Source of the DNA: Bacteroidales bacterium | GTDB taxonomy: Bacteria; Bacteroidota; Bacteroidia; Bacteroidales; UBA932 | Assembly: GCA_017551425.1 (NCBI GenBank) | Contig: JAFZLQ010000013.1 | Coordinates: forward strand, 1 to 36,868 | Length of the DNA: 36,868 bases | Direction of reading: 5' to 3' | Part shown: in pieces, positions 1-7,819 of the stretch | How positions within the stretch are numbered: the first letter of the stretch is position 1 | Layout of the letters: every line of letters begins with the position of its first letter | The notes under the pieces: model-generated | The model's input: the letters and a program-made list of their open reading frames with translations, nothing else | The model's database searches: none | Told to the model about the DNA's origin: nothing | Position numbers and translations under genes: made by a program

Positions 1-2
1 TC

Positions 3-785
3 GCCCAGATGCGGCCCGTCTGGGTAATCAACTCAAATTCCGACGCCGCGTTTACGCCGCTGGAACTGTTCTCGCGAACCGATTCCGGCTCTGCTACGCA
101 GCAAGAGGGCCCGGGGACCTCCGCTTCGCTACGTCCCTCCCACTGCGCTGCGCTTGTGGGCCCCTCCCGTTCACGTGGCCACGGGCGGCCACGGTCCCCG
201 GGCCCTCTCGCTGCCTCCGCTACGCCGGAATCTGCCACCGAAACCGGATGCCCGATCGAGTCGGGCATGACGGAAACATCCGTCACTGCCGGCAACGACC
301 TGCAATCTTCCAGGCCGAGGCGTCTGATGCTGCGGAGCTTCAAGATGCTGCGGAACTACGACAGCTGGTTCGGGGGTGCGTCCGAGTTCTGGATAAAGGT
401 GGGGAGCGTGGAAGGCTTCAACGCCAGCACGGAAGCGGAACTCAAACTGTTCAGCCCCAGCGTGACGGACTTCATGATAGTGGTGAAGCGGCGCGACGTG
501 GGCAAGGAAATGCCGTACGAGGCCATAATGGTGTCCGATTTCTCCACGCAGCTGGACAAGATCGCGTTCCTGGTGGTGGAGGACGACGGCGGCACCCGCA
601 CCGGATGGAAATGCGAGGCCTCGGTGAAGATACAGTCAAAGACTTACGGCGTCTCGCTGGACATCCCCTACAACGAGAAAGACGACATAGTCTGGCGCGG
701 CCAGCTCTCCGCCCGCTTCTTCGAGGAGGAAGACATAGTCACCGGACGCTTCGGCGACGTAATCTGCAGCTTCGAGCTGGAATAG
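3..785 (+). CDS. Unrecognised Bacteroidales protein, 5' end outside window, containing an in-frame palindromic element
   Basis: The frame is open from the window edge to the TAG at 783-785, so the gene is probably cut by the window. The first in-view ATG is at 9; others are at 267, 327 and 345. The C-terminal ~145 residues (from MLRNYDSWFGG at 345) look like a genuine soluble, beta-rich domain: motifs SEFWIKVGSVEGF, STEAELKLFSPSVTDF, VEDDGGTRTGW and DDIVWRGQLSARFFEEED. I have the impression this resembles conserved Bacteroides hypothetical proteins but cannot name a family. Nucleotides 81-232 are a large palindrome that recurs at 9197-9341; its translation (Ser/Pro/Arg/Gly-rich) is unlike the flanking protein. 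Either the element sits in frame inside the gene, or the real gene starts at 267, 327 or 345 downstream of it. The coding-like stretch before it (MRPVWVINSNSDAAFTPLEL) favours the first reading. Confidence 0.6.
   Translation, partial: AQMRPVWVINSNSDAAFTPLELFSRTDSGSATQQEGPGTSASLRPSHCAALVGPSRSRGHGRPRSPGPLAASATPESATETGCPIESGMTETSVTAGNDLQSSRPRRLMLRSFKMLRNYDSWFGGASEFWIKVGSVEGFNASTEAELKLFSPSVTDFMIVVKRRDVGKEMPYEAIMVSDFSTQLDKIAFLVVEDDGGTRTGWKCEASVKIQSKTYGVSLDIPYNEKDDIVWRGQLSARFFEEEDIVTGRFGDVICSFELE
81..232. repeat. Large palindromic element, copy A, within an open reading frame
   Basis: Left arm 81-119 and right arm 193-232 are complementary: GATTCCGGC (81-89) with 224-232, GCAGC (98-102) with 210-214, and AGAGGGCCCGGGGACC (104-119) with 193-208, interrupted by one mismatch and an 8/9-nt internal loop. 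The enclosed core (120-192) contains smaller inverted repeats, CCCAC/GTGGG and GTGGCC/GGCCAC. The core is shared with copy B at 9233-9304 (for example GTCCCTCCCACTGC, GGGCCCCTCCCGTTC and GTGGCCACGGGCGGCCAC), while the arms are not. Confidence 0.9.
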
Positions 786-809
786 TACAAAATGTTATAA
801 CATAATAAA

Positions 810-841
810 TTTGGTTTTTACTTATGCTTGCGTTATCTTTG
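810..841 (+). promoter_or_regulatory. Bacteroidota-type promoter for the VapBC pair
   Basis: TTTG at 810-813, a 20-nt spacer, then TATCTTTG at 834-841 match the -33/-7 consensus TTTG-N19-21-TAnnTTTG of the Bacteroidota primary sigma factor. The predicted transcript starts shortly before the ATG at 866. This rules out the upstream in-frame ATG at 824, which lies inside the promoter. Confidence 0.8.
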
Positions 842-865
842 CCGAAACCATTCACATTTATAAAA

Positions 866-1195
866 ATGAGAAGATCCGGCATTAATTCAACGGTCGTCAA
901 TAACAGCGTTGATTGCAAGATTATCAGAATCGGCAATAGCCGTGGATTGTTGATCCCGTCCCCATTCCTGAAAAAACTGTCGTTGAAAGAAAAAGACGAC
1001 GTTCAGCTCTATCTGGAAGACGACAGACTCGTAATAAAGAAACTCGAGCCATACACTGGGCCTTATACCGGAATCTTTGCGGATATGCCCCGACCAGAAC
1101 CGGGCGAGCCGGACCCCTGGGGAGATAAAACAACTGATGAAATCATGGAAGAACTGCGCGGAGGAAGGTCCTGGCGCGAAATACCTGAATGGTAA
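866..1195 (+). CDS. vapB: VapB/MazE-like AbrB-fold antitoxin
   Basis: A 109-residue protein with an N-terminal SpoVT/AbrB-type DNA-binding segment (about residues 12-52): IIRIGNSRGLLIPSPFLKKL, then KEKDDVQLYLEDDRLVIKK, the usual swapped-hairpin pattern of MazE/VapB antitoxins. The C-terminal half is acidic and proline-rich (MPRPEPGEPDPWGDKTTDEI), as expected for the disordered tail that blocks the toxin active site. The start at 866 is chosen because a consensus promoter ends at 841 and the earlier ATG at 824 overlaps it. The stop overlaps the toxin start as TAATG (1193-1197), so the two are translationally coupled. Antitoxins of this fold normally autorepress their promoter; no operator could be singled out. 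Confidence 0.85.
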   Translation: MRRSGINSTVVNNSVDCKIIRIGNSRGLLIPSPFLKKLSLKEKDDVQLYLEDDRLVIKKLEPYTGPYTGIFADMPRPEPGEPDPWGDKTTDEIMEELRGGRSWREIPEW

Positions 1196-1593
1196 TGGAA
1201 ACACAGCGTTATCTGCTTGATACTTGTATTCTCGTGAATCTGTTCCGGGGAAAGCCGGATACTCAGCAAAGGATACAAACCATTGGCTGGAAGAAATGCT
1301 TCACAGCTTCTGCCTGCTTGTGTGAGCTGTATGCCGGGGCATTCAAAAGTGGCCGTACGCGGGACTTCAGGCTGATTGAATGGCTGACAACCAAAATGAT
1401 TATCCTCCCTTTCGACAATGCCGCTATTACTTACGGGAAAATCCGGGCCCGGCTGGAACAGCAAGGGAACAAGCTGGATGATATGGACATGCTGATTGCA
1501 AGCATCGCCATCGATAATAACCTAACCCTTGTAACCGGCAATACCAGGCACTTCTCCCGCATCCCGGGACTCAAACTGGAGGTCTGGGAATAG
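1195..1593 (+). CDS. vapC: VapC-type PIN-domain ribonuclease toxin
   Basis: A 132-residue PIN-domain protein, the usual VapC length. Acidic metal-binding positions are visible: Asp in YLLDTCILVN near the N terminus, Glu in ASACLCELYAG, Asp residues in KLDDMDMLIAS, and the C-terminal TGNTRHFSRIPGL block. VapC toxins are Mg-dependent ribonucleases that cleave tRNA or rRNA and are neutralised by the cognate VapB. I place the start at the ATG at 1195, which overlaps the antitoxin stop; an in-frame ATG at 1189 would add two residues. The pair is AT-richer than its neighbours and ends 3 nt from the convergent ispD stop, suggesting a compact acquired insertion. Confidence 0.88.
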   Translation: METQRYLLDTCILVNLFRGKPDTQQRIQTIGWKKCFTASACLCELYAGAFKSGRTRDFRLIEWLTTKMIILPFDNAAITYGKIRARLEQQGNKLDDMDMLIASIAIDNNLTLVTGNTRHFSRIPGLKLEVWE

Positions 1594-1596
1594 CCT

Positions 1597-2268
1597 CTAC
1601 AGCAGCAGCCGGGCGAGCCGGAGGTCTTCCGGGGTGGTTATCTTGATGTTGAACCTCTCCCCCGGAATTGTGGCGACCGCCACGCCGGCGCGTTCCACGA
1701 CAGAAGCGTCATCTGTGAAGGACGTGTCGTAGGGCTGCCTGTAAGCGTCTTTTATCACCTCCGACAGGAACATCTGAGGCGTCTGCACCGCCACGAGCCT
1801 GCTGCGGTCCGGAGCCGGGACGCCTGGCTCGGTGCTGCGGAGCGTGTCCACCACCGGCACCACCGGAACAAGGGCCCGGGGACCGCCGGGGGCCGCCATG
1901 GCGTCCAGCATGCTGCGCACCAGCGCGGGAGTGACCAGAGGGCGCACGCCGTCGTGAATGCTAACTATGGCGCCGTCGGGTACCTTGGCGAGGGCGGCGA
2001 GCACGGAGTGGAAGCGTGTCATCCCCCCGGCGACCACGGCCTGCGGGAAACTCACGGCGTGGCGTATGCACAGCTCCTGCCACGTGGCCATGTGCTGCGA
2101 GGGCAGCACGGTTATGACGTGCGCCGAGGGTTCGGCCTCGAGGAAACGCTCCACCGAGCGCTGCAGCACGGGGATGCCCCCGAGCTCGAGAAACTGCTTG
2201 GGAACGCCGCCTCCCATGCGGGTGCCGCTCCCTCCCGCGACGAAAACTGCATATACCGGTCTGCTCAT
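1597..2268 (-). CDS. ispD: 2-C-methyl-D-erythritol 4-phosphate cytidylyltransferase (IspD)
   Basis: A 223-residue cytidylyltransferase of the non-mevalonate isoprenoid pathway, coupling MEP and CTP to give CDP-ME. The N-terminal nucleotide-binding signature is clear (FVAGGSGTRMGGGVPKQFLEL, residues about 9-29). Further family blocks are SIHDGVRPLVTP, VVDTLRS, QTPQMF, FTDDASVVE and the C-terminal NIKITTPEDLRLA. Length is normal. It is a single gene, convergent with vapC and divergent from mreB. Its 86-nt upstream region also holds the mreB promoter. Confidence 0.93.
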   Translation of the reverse strand: MSRPVYAVFVAGGSGTRMGGGVPKQFLELGGIPVLQRSVERFLEAEPSAHVITVLPSQHMATWQELCIRHAVSFPQAVVAGGMTRFHSVLAALAKVPDGAIVSIHDGVRPLVTPALVRSMLDAMAAPGGPRALVPVVPVVDTLRSTEPGVPAPDRSRLVAVQTPQMFLSEVIKDAYRQPYDTSFTDDASVVERAGVAVATIPGERFNIKITTPEDLRLARLLL

Positions 2269-2294
2269 AGCGTAATTAACATTCTTCTAACAAA

Positions 2295-2328
2295 TTTAGA
2301 GGTTTTTCTGGAATTTTACTTAATTTTG
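2295..2328 (+). promoter_or_regulatory. Promoter of the mreB operon
   Basis: TAATTTTG at 2321-2328 fits the TAnnTTTG -7 element, with a weaker TTTA/TTAG -33 element at 2295-2299. The mreB ATG follows 26 nt after the box. Confidence 0.6.
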
Positions 2329-2354
2329 TACGAATATCATTTATCGTACTAATT

Positions 2355-3377
2355 ATGGCTTTTTCCTTCCTGAACCAAGAGCTCGCCATCGACCTGGGTA
2401 CGGCCAACACCGTCATCTACCAGAACGACCAGATCGTCCTCGACGAGCCCAGCATAGTCGCCATCGACAACAGCACCGGCAAGTGCATCGCCATAGGCCA
2501 GAAGGCCAAGCTCATGCATGAGCGCAACAACCCCGGCATCCGCACCATCCGCCCCCTGAGGGACGGCGTGATCGCAGACTTCAATGCCGCAGAAATGATG
2601 ATCCGCGGCTTCATCAAGCAGGTCAACAGCAGGCACCGCAGCCTCTTCACCCCCAACCTCAAGGTTGTCGTGGGTATTCCTTCCGGCTCCACTGAAGTTG
2701 AAATCCGTGCCGTCCGCGACTCCACCGAGCACGCCGGCGGCCGCGACGTATTCCTCATCTTCGAGCCCATGGCGGCTGCCCTCGGTATAGGACTGGAGGT
2801 CGAGAAGCCCGTGGGCAACATGGTGGTGGACATAGGCGGCGGTACCACGGAAATTGCCGTAATTTCCCTCGGCGGCCTCGTGTTCCAGGAGAGTATCCGT
2901 ACCGCAGGCGACGTCTTCACGTCGGACATCCAGCAGTACCTGCGCCAGCAGCACAACATCAAGGTGGGAGAAATCACCGCAGAGAAGATAAAGATAGCCG
3001 TGGGCGCCGTCATTCCGGACCTCGACGACGAGCCGGAGCCCTTCATCGTGCGCGGCCCCAACCTCATGACCGCACACCCCGTGGAGGCCACCATCACCCA
3101 TCAGGAAATAGCCCACTGCCTGGACAAATCCATTGCCAAGATAGAGACGTCCATCCTCCACGTGCTTGAGAACACCCCGCCCGAGCTTTATTCCGACATT
3201 GTGGAGAACGGCATCTTCCTGTCCGGAGGCGGCGCCCAGCTGCGCGGCCTCGCCAAGCGCTTCACAGACAAAGTCAACATCCAGTTCCACGTCTGCGACG
3301 ACCCTCTGCACGCCGTCGCGCGCGGTACCTGCGCTGCCCTCAAGAACACAGACCATTACTCCTTCCTGATGCGATAA
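2355..3377 (+). CDS. mreB: Rod-shape-determining actin homologue MreB
   Basis: A 340-residue actin-fold ATPase that polymerises under the membrane and directs lateral wall synthesis. Visible blocks: phosphate-1 loop IDLGTANTVIY (residues about 13-23), phosphate-2 DIGGGTTEIAVISLGG (about 159-174), IFEPMAAALGIGL, and adenosine motif FLSGGGAQLRGL. Length is normal for the family. It is first in a run of mreB-mreC-mreD-mrdA-rodA with no gap between mreB and mreC (stop 3375-3377, start 3378). A consensus-like promoter lies just upstream. Confidence 0.97.
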   Translation: MAFSFLNQELAIDLGTANTVIYQNDQIVLDEPSIVAIDNSTGKCIAIGQKAKLMHERNNPGIRTIRPLRDGVIADFNAAEMMIRGFIKQVNSRHRSLFTPNLKVVVGIPSGSTEVEIRAVRDSTEHAGGRDVFLIFEPMAAALGIGLEVEKPVGNMVVDIGGGTTEIAVISLGGLVFQESIRTAGDVFTSDIQQYLRQQHNIKVGEITAEKIKIAVGAVIPDLDDEPEPFIVRGPNLMTAHPVEATITHQEIAHCLDKSIAKIETSILHVLENTPPELYSDIVENGIFLSGGGAQLRGLAKRFTDKVNIQFHVCDDPLHAVARGTCAALKNTDHYSFLMR

Positions 3378-4196
3378 ATGGCCAAGGGAAAGGGAGTGTA
3401 CGTAGGAATCATCACCGCGGCAATCTTCATACTTCTGGAGTTTGCCGCGTTGTCTATGCTGCGCTCCTCCTCAACCCTCCAGAACATCTGGATAAACCGT
3501 TTCGCCCACAACGTGATGGCGGCCAACTGGGGCACGGTCGAGCGCGTCCGCAGCTACTTCAGCCTGCGCGAGCAGAACGACATACTCGCCGGCCGCAACT
3601 ACGAGCTCTTCAAGGAGGTCCAGCACTACAAGGAGCTGGAGCGTTCGCTCAAGGCCATGGCCAGGCTCGATTCCGCCGGCCTCGCTCCCCGCTTCAACTA
3701 CATTCCGGCGGAGATTACCGCCATGGGCACCAACTCGCGGCACAACTACATCATCATCGACAAGGGCTCCGGAGACGGAGTGAACGAGGGCGACTGCATC
3801 ATCACGCCCAACGGGGTCGTCGGCCTGGTGTATTCGGTTGACAGGCACTACTCCTACGGCCTTTCGCTGATGAACGAAAGGGTGAGCGTGAGCGCCCGGA
3901 TCGGCCGCGAGGGCCTCGTCGCACCCCTCATGTGGGACGGTAGGCGTTCGGACCACGTAATCCTGAAGGACATCCCCCTGCACCTCGACATCCCCGCCGG
4001 AGACACCGTGTGGACCAGCGGCATCTCGAAGGTCTATCCGCCGGACATCCCCCTCGGCGTCATTGAAGGCGCCCGCCTCGTGGACGGCGCAGTCGGGGTG
4101 GTTGACGTGCGCCTCTTCACCGACCTTGCGTCCATCCGCTACGTCATCGTCGCATCCAACCCGGACCGTGAAACCATAGAGGAGATGTCGCGATGA
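3378..4196 (+). CDS. mreC: Rod-shape-determining protein MreC
   Basis: A 272-residue bitopic membrane protein: one N-terminal transmembrane helix (about residues 9-27), a coiled-coil stretch (about 55-95, LREQNDILAGRNYELFKEVQ) and the periplasmic beta-barrel domain with IIDKGSGDGVNEGDCIITPNG and VSVSARIGREG. MreC activates the PBP2-RodA pair and links it to MreB. The stop overlaps the mreD start by 4 nt (ATGA at 4193-4196). Confidence 0.95.
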   Translation: MAKGKGVYVGIITAAIFILLEFAALSMLRSSSTLQNIWINRFAHNVMAANWGTVERVRSYFSLREQNDILAGRNYELFKEVQHYKELERSLKAMARLDSAGLAPRFNYIPAEITAMGTNSRHNYIIIDKGSGDGVNEGDCIITPNGVVGLVYSVDRHYSYGLSLMNERVSVSARIGREGLVAPLMWDGRRSDHVILKDIPLHLDIPAGDTVWTSGISKVYPPDIPLGVIEGARLVDGAVGVVDVRLFTDLASIRYVIVASNPDRETIEEMSR

Positions 4197-4696
4197 AGGG
4201 CTACCGTTATGTCATAGTTTACGTGGTGCTGGTGCTTGTGCAGATAGTCCTGTGCAACTTCCTCAACCTGTCACGCTTCGCCGTGCTGTCCTTCCTGCCG
4301 GCCCTCGTGCTCATGCTCCCGCTGCGCTGGAACGACATCCCCATGATGGCTTTCGCGTTCGCGCTGGGCTTTGTGGTGGACTTTTTCTCCACCGGCATGC
4401 TGGGGCTCACCAGCGTCGCGCTCGTACCCGTCGCGCTCGCCCGCGGGCTTGTGATCGCCGGCATGTTCGGCGACGAGCTGGGCGCCCGCGAGGGGGAACT
4501 CGGCATCTCCCGCTTCGGCATCCCCAAGTTCATCCTTGCCATGCTGCTGCTGTGCGCCCTGTACTTCCTGGTGTACGTCTGGGCCGATTCCGCCGGCACC
4601 ATGGGCTTCTGGCAGTGCGTCCTGCGCTTCTTCCTGTCGGTGCTCGTGAGCACGCCCGTGTGCCTTTTCGTGGCTACAATCCTCCGTCCCGAGTAG
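4193..4696 (+). CDS. mreD: Rod-shape-determining protein MreD
   Basis: A 167-residue integral membrane protein with about five hydrophobic segments. It is identified by position between mreC and the PBP2 gene and by MreD-like features (LALGFVVDFFSTGMLGLTS, the charged-residue-in-membrane pattern of the family). It forms part of the elongasome with MreC. The start overlaps the mreC stop, indicating translational coupling; the PBP2 gene begins one nucleotide after its stop. Confidence 0.9.
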   Translation: MKGYRYVIVYVVLVLVQIVLCNFLNLSRFAVLSFLPALVLMLPLRWNDIPMMAFAFALGFVVDFFSTGMLGLTSVALVPVALARGLVIAGMFGDELGAREGELGISRFGIPKFILAMLLLCALYFLVYVWADSAGTMGFWQCVLRFFLSVLVSTPVCLFVATILRPE

Positions 4697-4697
4697 C

Positions 4698-6530
4698 ATG
4701 GAAACCAACAACCGTTCAGCCAAGCTGCTCATAGGGCTCGGGGTGGTGGCCATCATCCTCCTCGGCAAGCTCTTCTGGGTGCAGATAGTGGACGAGAGCT
4801 ACAAGACGGACGCCGCCAACAATTCCATGTCGCGCGAGCTCATCTACCCGCCCCGGGGCGTCATATATGACCGCAACGGGGTGCTGCTGGTGGGCAACCG
4901 CATCTGCTACGACATACTTGTGACGCCGCGCGAGGTGCAGCCGTTCGACACCCTCGCCCTCGCCGAGTGCCTGGACACCACCGAGCAGTTCATCCGGGAG
5001 CGTATGGAGTATTACCATAACTTCCGCACCCGAATCGGCTGGCAGACCCTCACCTTCCTCAAGCAGGTGGAGGCCGGAACATACCTCAAGTTCGCAGAGC
5101 AGCAGTACCGCTTCCCGGGATTCAAGAGCCAGGCGCGCGGCATGAGGGAGTACCCCTTCAACGCGGGCGGCAACCTGCTGGGATACATTTCCGAGGTGGA
5201 TGCAGACTTTCTCAAGACGCATCCGGATTACCGCGCGGGCGACTATTACGGCCGCACCGGGCTCGAGGCGGCGCGCGAAGAGGACCTGCGGGGCAAGACC
5301 GGCTGGCACATCTACCAGCGCGACTCCCGCGGACGCAAGAAAGACCCTTACAAGGACGGCGAGTTCGACGTAGAGGCCATCCCCGGCAAAGACATCACCA
5401 CTACAATCGACGCATACCTGCAGAACTACGGCCAGAGGCTGATGAACGGCAAGAAAGGAAGCCTTGTGGCGATAGAGCCGTCCACCGGCGAAATCCTGGC
5501 GATGGTATCCAGCCCCGGCATAGACGTGAGCGTGCTGTCCGACTTCGGGCGCCACTACAGCCAGCTGTCGCAGAACAAGCACAAGCCGCTGTACAACCGC
5601 ACCGTGTCGGCGTCCTACCCTCCCGGATCCGTATTCAAGCTGGTCAACGGGCTTGTGGGCCTGGAGGACGGGGTGCTGCAGCCGTCGATGTACTATCCCT
5701 GCTACGGCGGATACGTCTATACCTCAAGCGGCCGCATGCTGGGCTGCCACGCCCACCGCACACCCCTGAACATGGAAGACGCGGTGATGATGTCATGCAA
5801 CGGATATTTCTGCCACGTGATGCGCACTATCCTGGAGAACCCGGAATACAGTTCTACCGAGGAGGCGTTCAACCACTGGCGGGAGATGGTGATGAGCTTC
5901 GGCTTCGGCAACAAGCTGGGGAGCGACTTCCCTTCCGAACTCAGCGGCAACATACCTTCCGCAGAGTTCTACAACAAGCGTTACCGCAAGGGACACTGGC
6001 GCTTCCCCACCATAGTGTCCCTGTCCATCGGCCAGGGTGAAATCCTCACCACGCCCCTGCAGATAGCCAATCTTGCGGCTATCATGGCCAACCGCGGATA
6101 CTACTACATCCCCCATGTTGTTAAGGCTGCCGGAGACGTGGAAATCGACCCCAAATACACGGAACGCCACTACACGCTGGTGGACACCACTCACTTCCCC
6201 AAGATGGTACGCGGCATGTGGAAGGCCGTCAACCAGTTTGACGACGGGGCCACCGCCAACGTGGCGTACGTGCGCGGACTGAACATCTGCGGCAAGACCG
6301 GCACCGCCCAGAATCCTCACGGCAAAGACAATTCGGTGTTCATCTGCTTTGCGCCGATGGACAATCCCAAGATTGCCGTGGCGGCATACATAGAGAACGC
6401 GGGCTCCGGCGCCAGCTGGGCATGCCCGATTTCGTCTCTTCTGGTGGAGAAATACCTCAGGGGAGAAATCAGCGAAGACCGCAAAGACCTGGAACGCAGG
6501 GTGTTACGCACTAAACTCATACGCCAATGA
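4698..6530 (+). CDS. mrdA: Elongasome transpeptidase PBP2 (MrdA)
   Basis: A 610-residue class B penicillin-binding protein: an N-terminal transmembrane helix (about 9-27), a pedestal domain beginning LIYPPRGVIYDRNGVLL, and a C-terminal transpeptidase domain. All three catalytic motifs are intact: SVFK with Ser311/Lys314, SCN at 366-368, and KTG at 533-535 (GKTGTAQ). It cross-links peptidoglycan made by RodA during side-wall growth. The gene ends in a 4-nt overlap with rodA (ATGA at 6527-6530), consistent with a stoichiometric RodA-PBP2 complex. Confidence 0.96.
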   Translation: METNNRSAKLLIGLGVVAIILLGKLFWVQIVDESYKTDAANNSMSRELIYPPRGVIYDRNGVLLVGNRICYDILVTPREVQPFDTLALAECLDTTEQFIRERMEYYHNFRTRIGWQTLTFLKQVEAGTYLKFAEQQYRFPGFKSQARGMREYPFNAGGNLLGYISEVDADFLKTHPDYRAGDYYGRTGLEAAREEDLRGKTGWHIYQRDSRGRKKDPYKDGEFDVEAIPGKDITTTIDAYLQNYGQRLMNGKKGSLVAIEPSTGEILAMVSSPGIDVSVLSDFGRHYSQLSQNKHKPLYNRTVSASYPPGSVFKLVNGLVGLEDGVLQPSMYYPCYGGYVYTSSGRMLGCHAHRTPLNMEDAVMMSCNGYFCHVMRTILENPEYSSTEEAFNHWREMVMSFGFGNKLGSDFPSELSGNIPSAEFYNKRYRKGHWRFPTIVSLSIGQGEILTTPLQIANLAAIMANRGYYYIPHVVKAAGDVEIDPKYTERHYTLVDTTHFPKMVRGMWKAVNQFDDGATANVAYVRGLNICGKTGTAQNPHGKDNSVFICFAPMDNPKIAVAAYIENAGSGASWACPISSLLVEKYLRGEISEDRKDLERRVLRTKLIRQ

Positions 6531-7819
6531 GAGACGAAGAACCGGTAAGGGGCCTGCGGCACACCGTAGATTGGAGGCTTATCATCCTGTACCTGCTGAT
6601 TATGTTCTTCGGCTGGCTGAACATCTATGCGGCGGTGCGCAGCGGCGAGCCCACCGGCATCTTCGACCTCAGCTGCAACAGCGGCAAGCAGGCGATTTGG
6701 ATGGCCGGGGCGCTGCTTATCGCGACTGTCATCCTGTTCGTCCTCCAGCCCTACTTCTGGGAGAGCATCTGCCGTCCCGCATACGGCCTGGTGCTGGTAC
6801 TGCTGATACTGGTCATCTTCCTGAGCAGCAACGTGAAGGGCTCGCATTCGTGGTTCGAGTTCGGCGCAGTCAAGTTCCAGCCGGCGGAGCTGTCGAAAAT
6901 AACCACCTCGCTGCTGCTGGCGGCGGTCATGAGCCGCCCCGGCTTCAAGATGGGATCGTGGAAGGACAGGCTGACGGCGCTGCTCGTGATAGCGCTCCCC
7001 ATGCTGGCCATAATCGCCGAGAGCGAGACCGGATCGGCCCTGGTGTACGCCGGATTCATATTCGTACTGTACCGTGAGGGGCTTTCCGGCTGGTGGCTGG
7101 GGCTTGCGGGCATGTGCATCCTGCTCTTCGTGCTGACGCTCACAACGCACTGGGCCGTTTCGGTGGCGCTGGTGGTCGTGATTGCCGTGATATTCGCATG
7201 GCGCTACCTCAGGCGCGTGCCGTCGCAACGCATACGCAGGCGCATAATCCGGAGGGTGGTGCTGGCGGCGCTGGCAGGCATCATGATGGTTTTCGCCACC
7301 GACTTCATCTTCAACAATGTGCTGAAAGAACACCAGCGGGGGCGCATCGAGGTGCTTCTGGGAATGAAGGAGGACCCTCAGGGGCTCGGGTACAACGTAC
7401 ACCAGTCGCTTATTGCGATAGGCTCGGGAGGAATGTTCGGCAAAGGATACCTGCAGGGGACTCAGACCACCTTCGGGTTCGTGCCGGAGCAGAGCACCGA
7501 TTTCATTTTCTGCACCGTGGGAGAGGAGTGGGGATTCGTGGGCTGCCTCTTCGTGATAGCGATGTACACGCTGCTGATTTTCTGGATCGTACGGGACGCC
7601 GAGCAGGCCCGCACCTCGTTCACCCGCATCTACGGCTACTGCGTGGCGTCATGCCTGTTCATGCACCTGTTCATAAATATCGGTATGACCATAGGGCTGA
7701 TTCCCGTAATCGGCATCCCGCTGCCGCTGTTCAGCTACGGCGGCTCGTCCCTGTGGTCGTTCACCGTGCTGATATTCATCTTCATCGCCCTTGACCGGCA
7801 AGAAAAGAAGTATTTCTGA
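6527..7819 (+). CDS. rodA: Peptidoglycan glycosyltransferase RodA (SEDS family)
   Basis: A 430-residue polytopic membrane protein of the FtsW/RodA/SpoVE family. Recognisable blocks are KGSHSWFEFGAVKFQPAEL (the conserved W-x-x-FQPSEL-type region containing the essential Glu/Asp neighbourhood), GLGYNVHQSLIAIGSGG, FVPEQSTDFIFCTVGEEWGF and LPLFSYGGSSL. It polymerises lipid II and works with PBP2. The start overlaps mrdA and the last base is shared with the next gene's ATG (7819), so all six genes from mreB onward may be one transcript. Confidence 0.96.
   Translation: MRDEEPVRGLRHTVDWRLIILYLLIMFFGWLNIYAAVRSGEPTGIFDLSCNSGKQAIWMAGALLIATVILFVLQPYFWESICRPAYGLVLVLLILVIFLSSNVKGSHSWFEFGAVKFQPAELSKITTSLLLAAVMSRPGFKMGSWKDRLTALLVIALPMLAIIAESETGSALVYAGFIFVLYREGLSGWWLGLAGMCILLFVLTLTTHWAVSVALVVVIAVIFAWRYLRRVPSQRIRRRIIRRVVLAALAGIMMVFATDFIFNNVLKEHQRGRIEVLLGMKEDPQGLGYNVHQSLIAIGSGGMFGKGYLQGTQTTFGFVPEQSTDFIFCTVGEEWGFVGCLFVIAMYTLLIFWIVRDAEQARTSFTRIYGYCVASCLFMHLFINIGMTIGLIPVIGIPLPLFSYGGSSLWSFTVLIFIFIALDRQEKKYF

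Noticed and set aside
2349..3356. Minus-strand reading frame of 335 codons opposite mreB
   Set aside because: Repetitive Val/Asp/Gly/His composition typical of the mirror of a GC-rich gene; mreB is certain.
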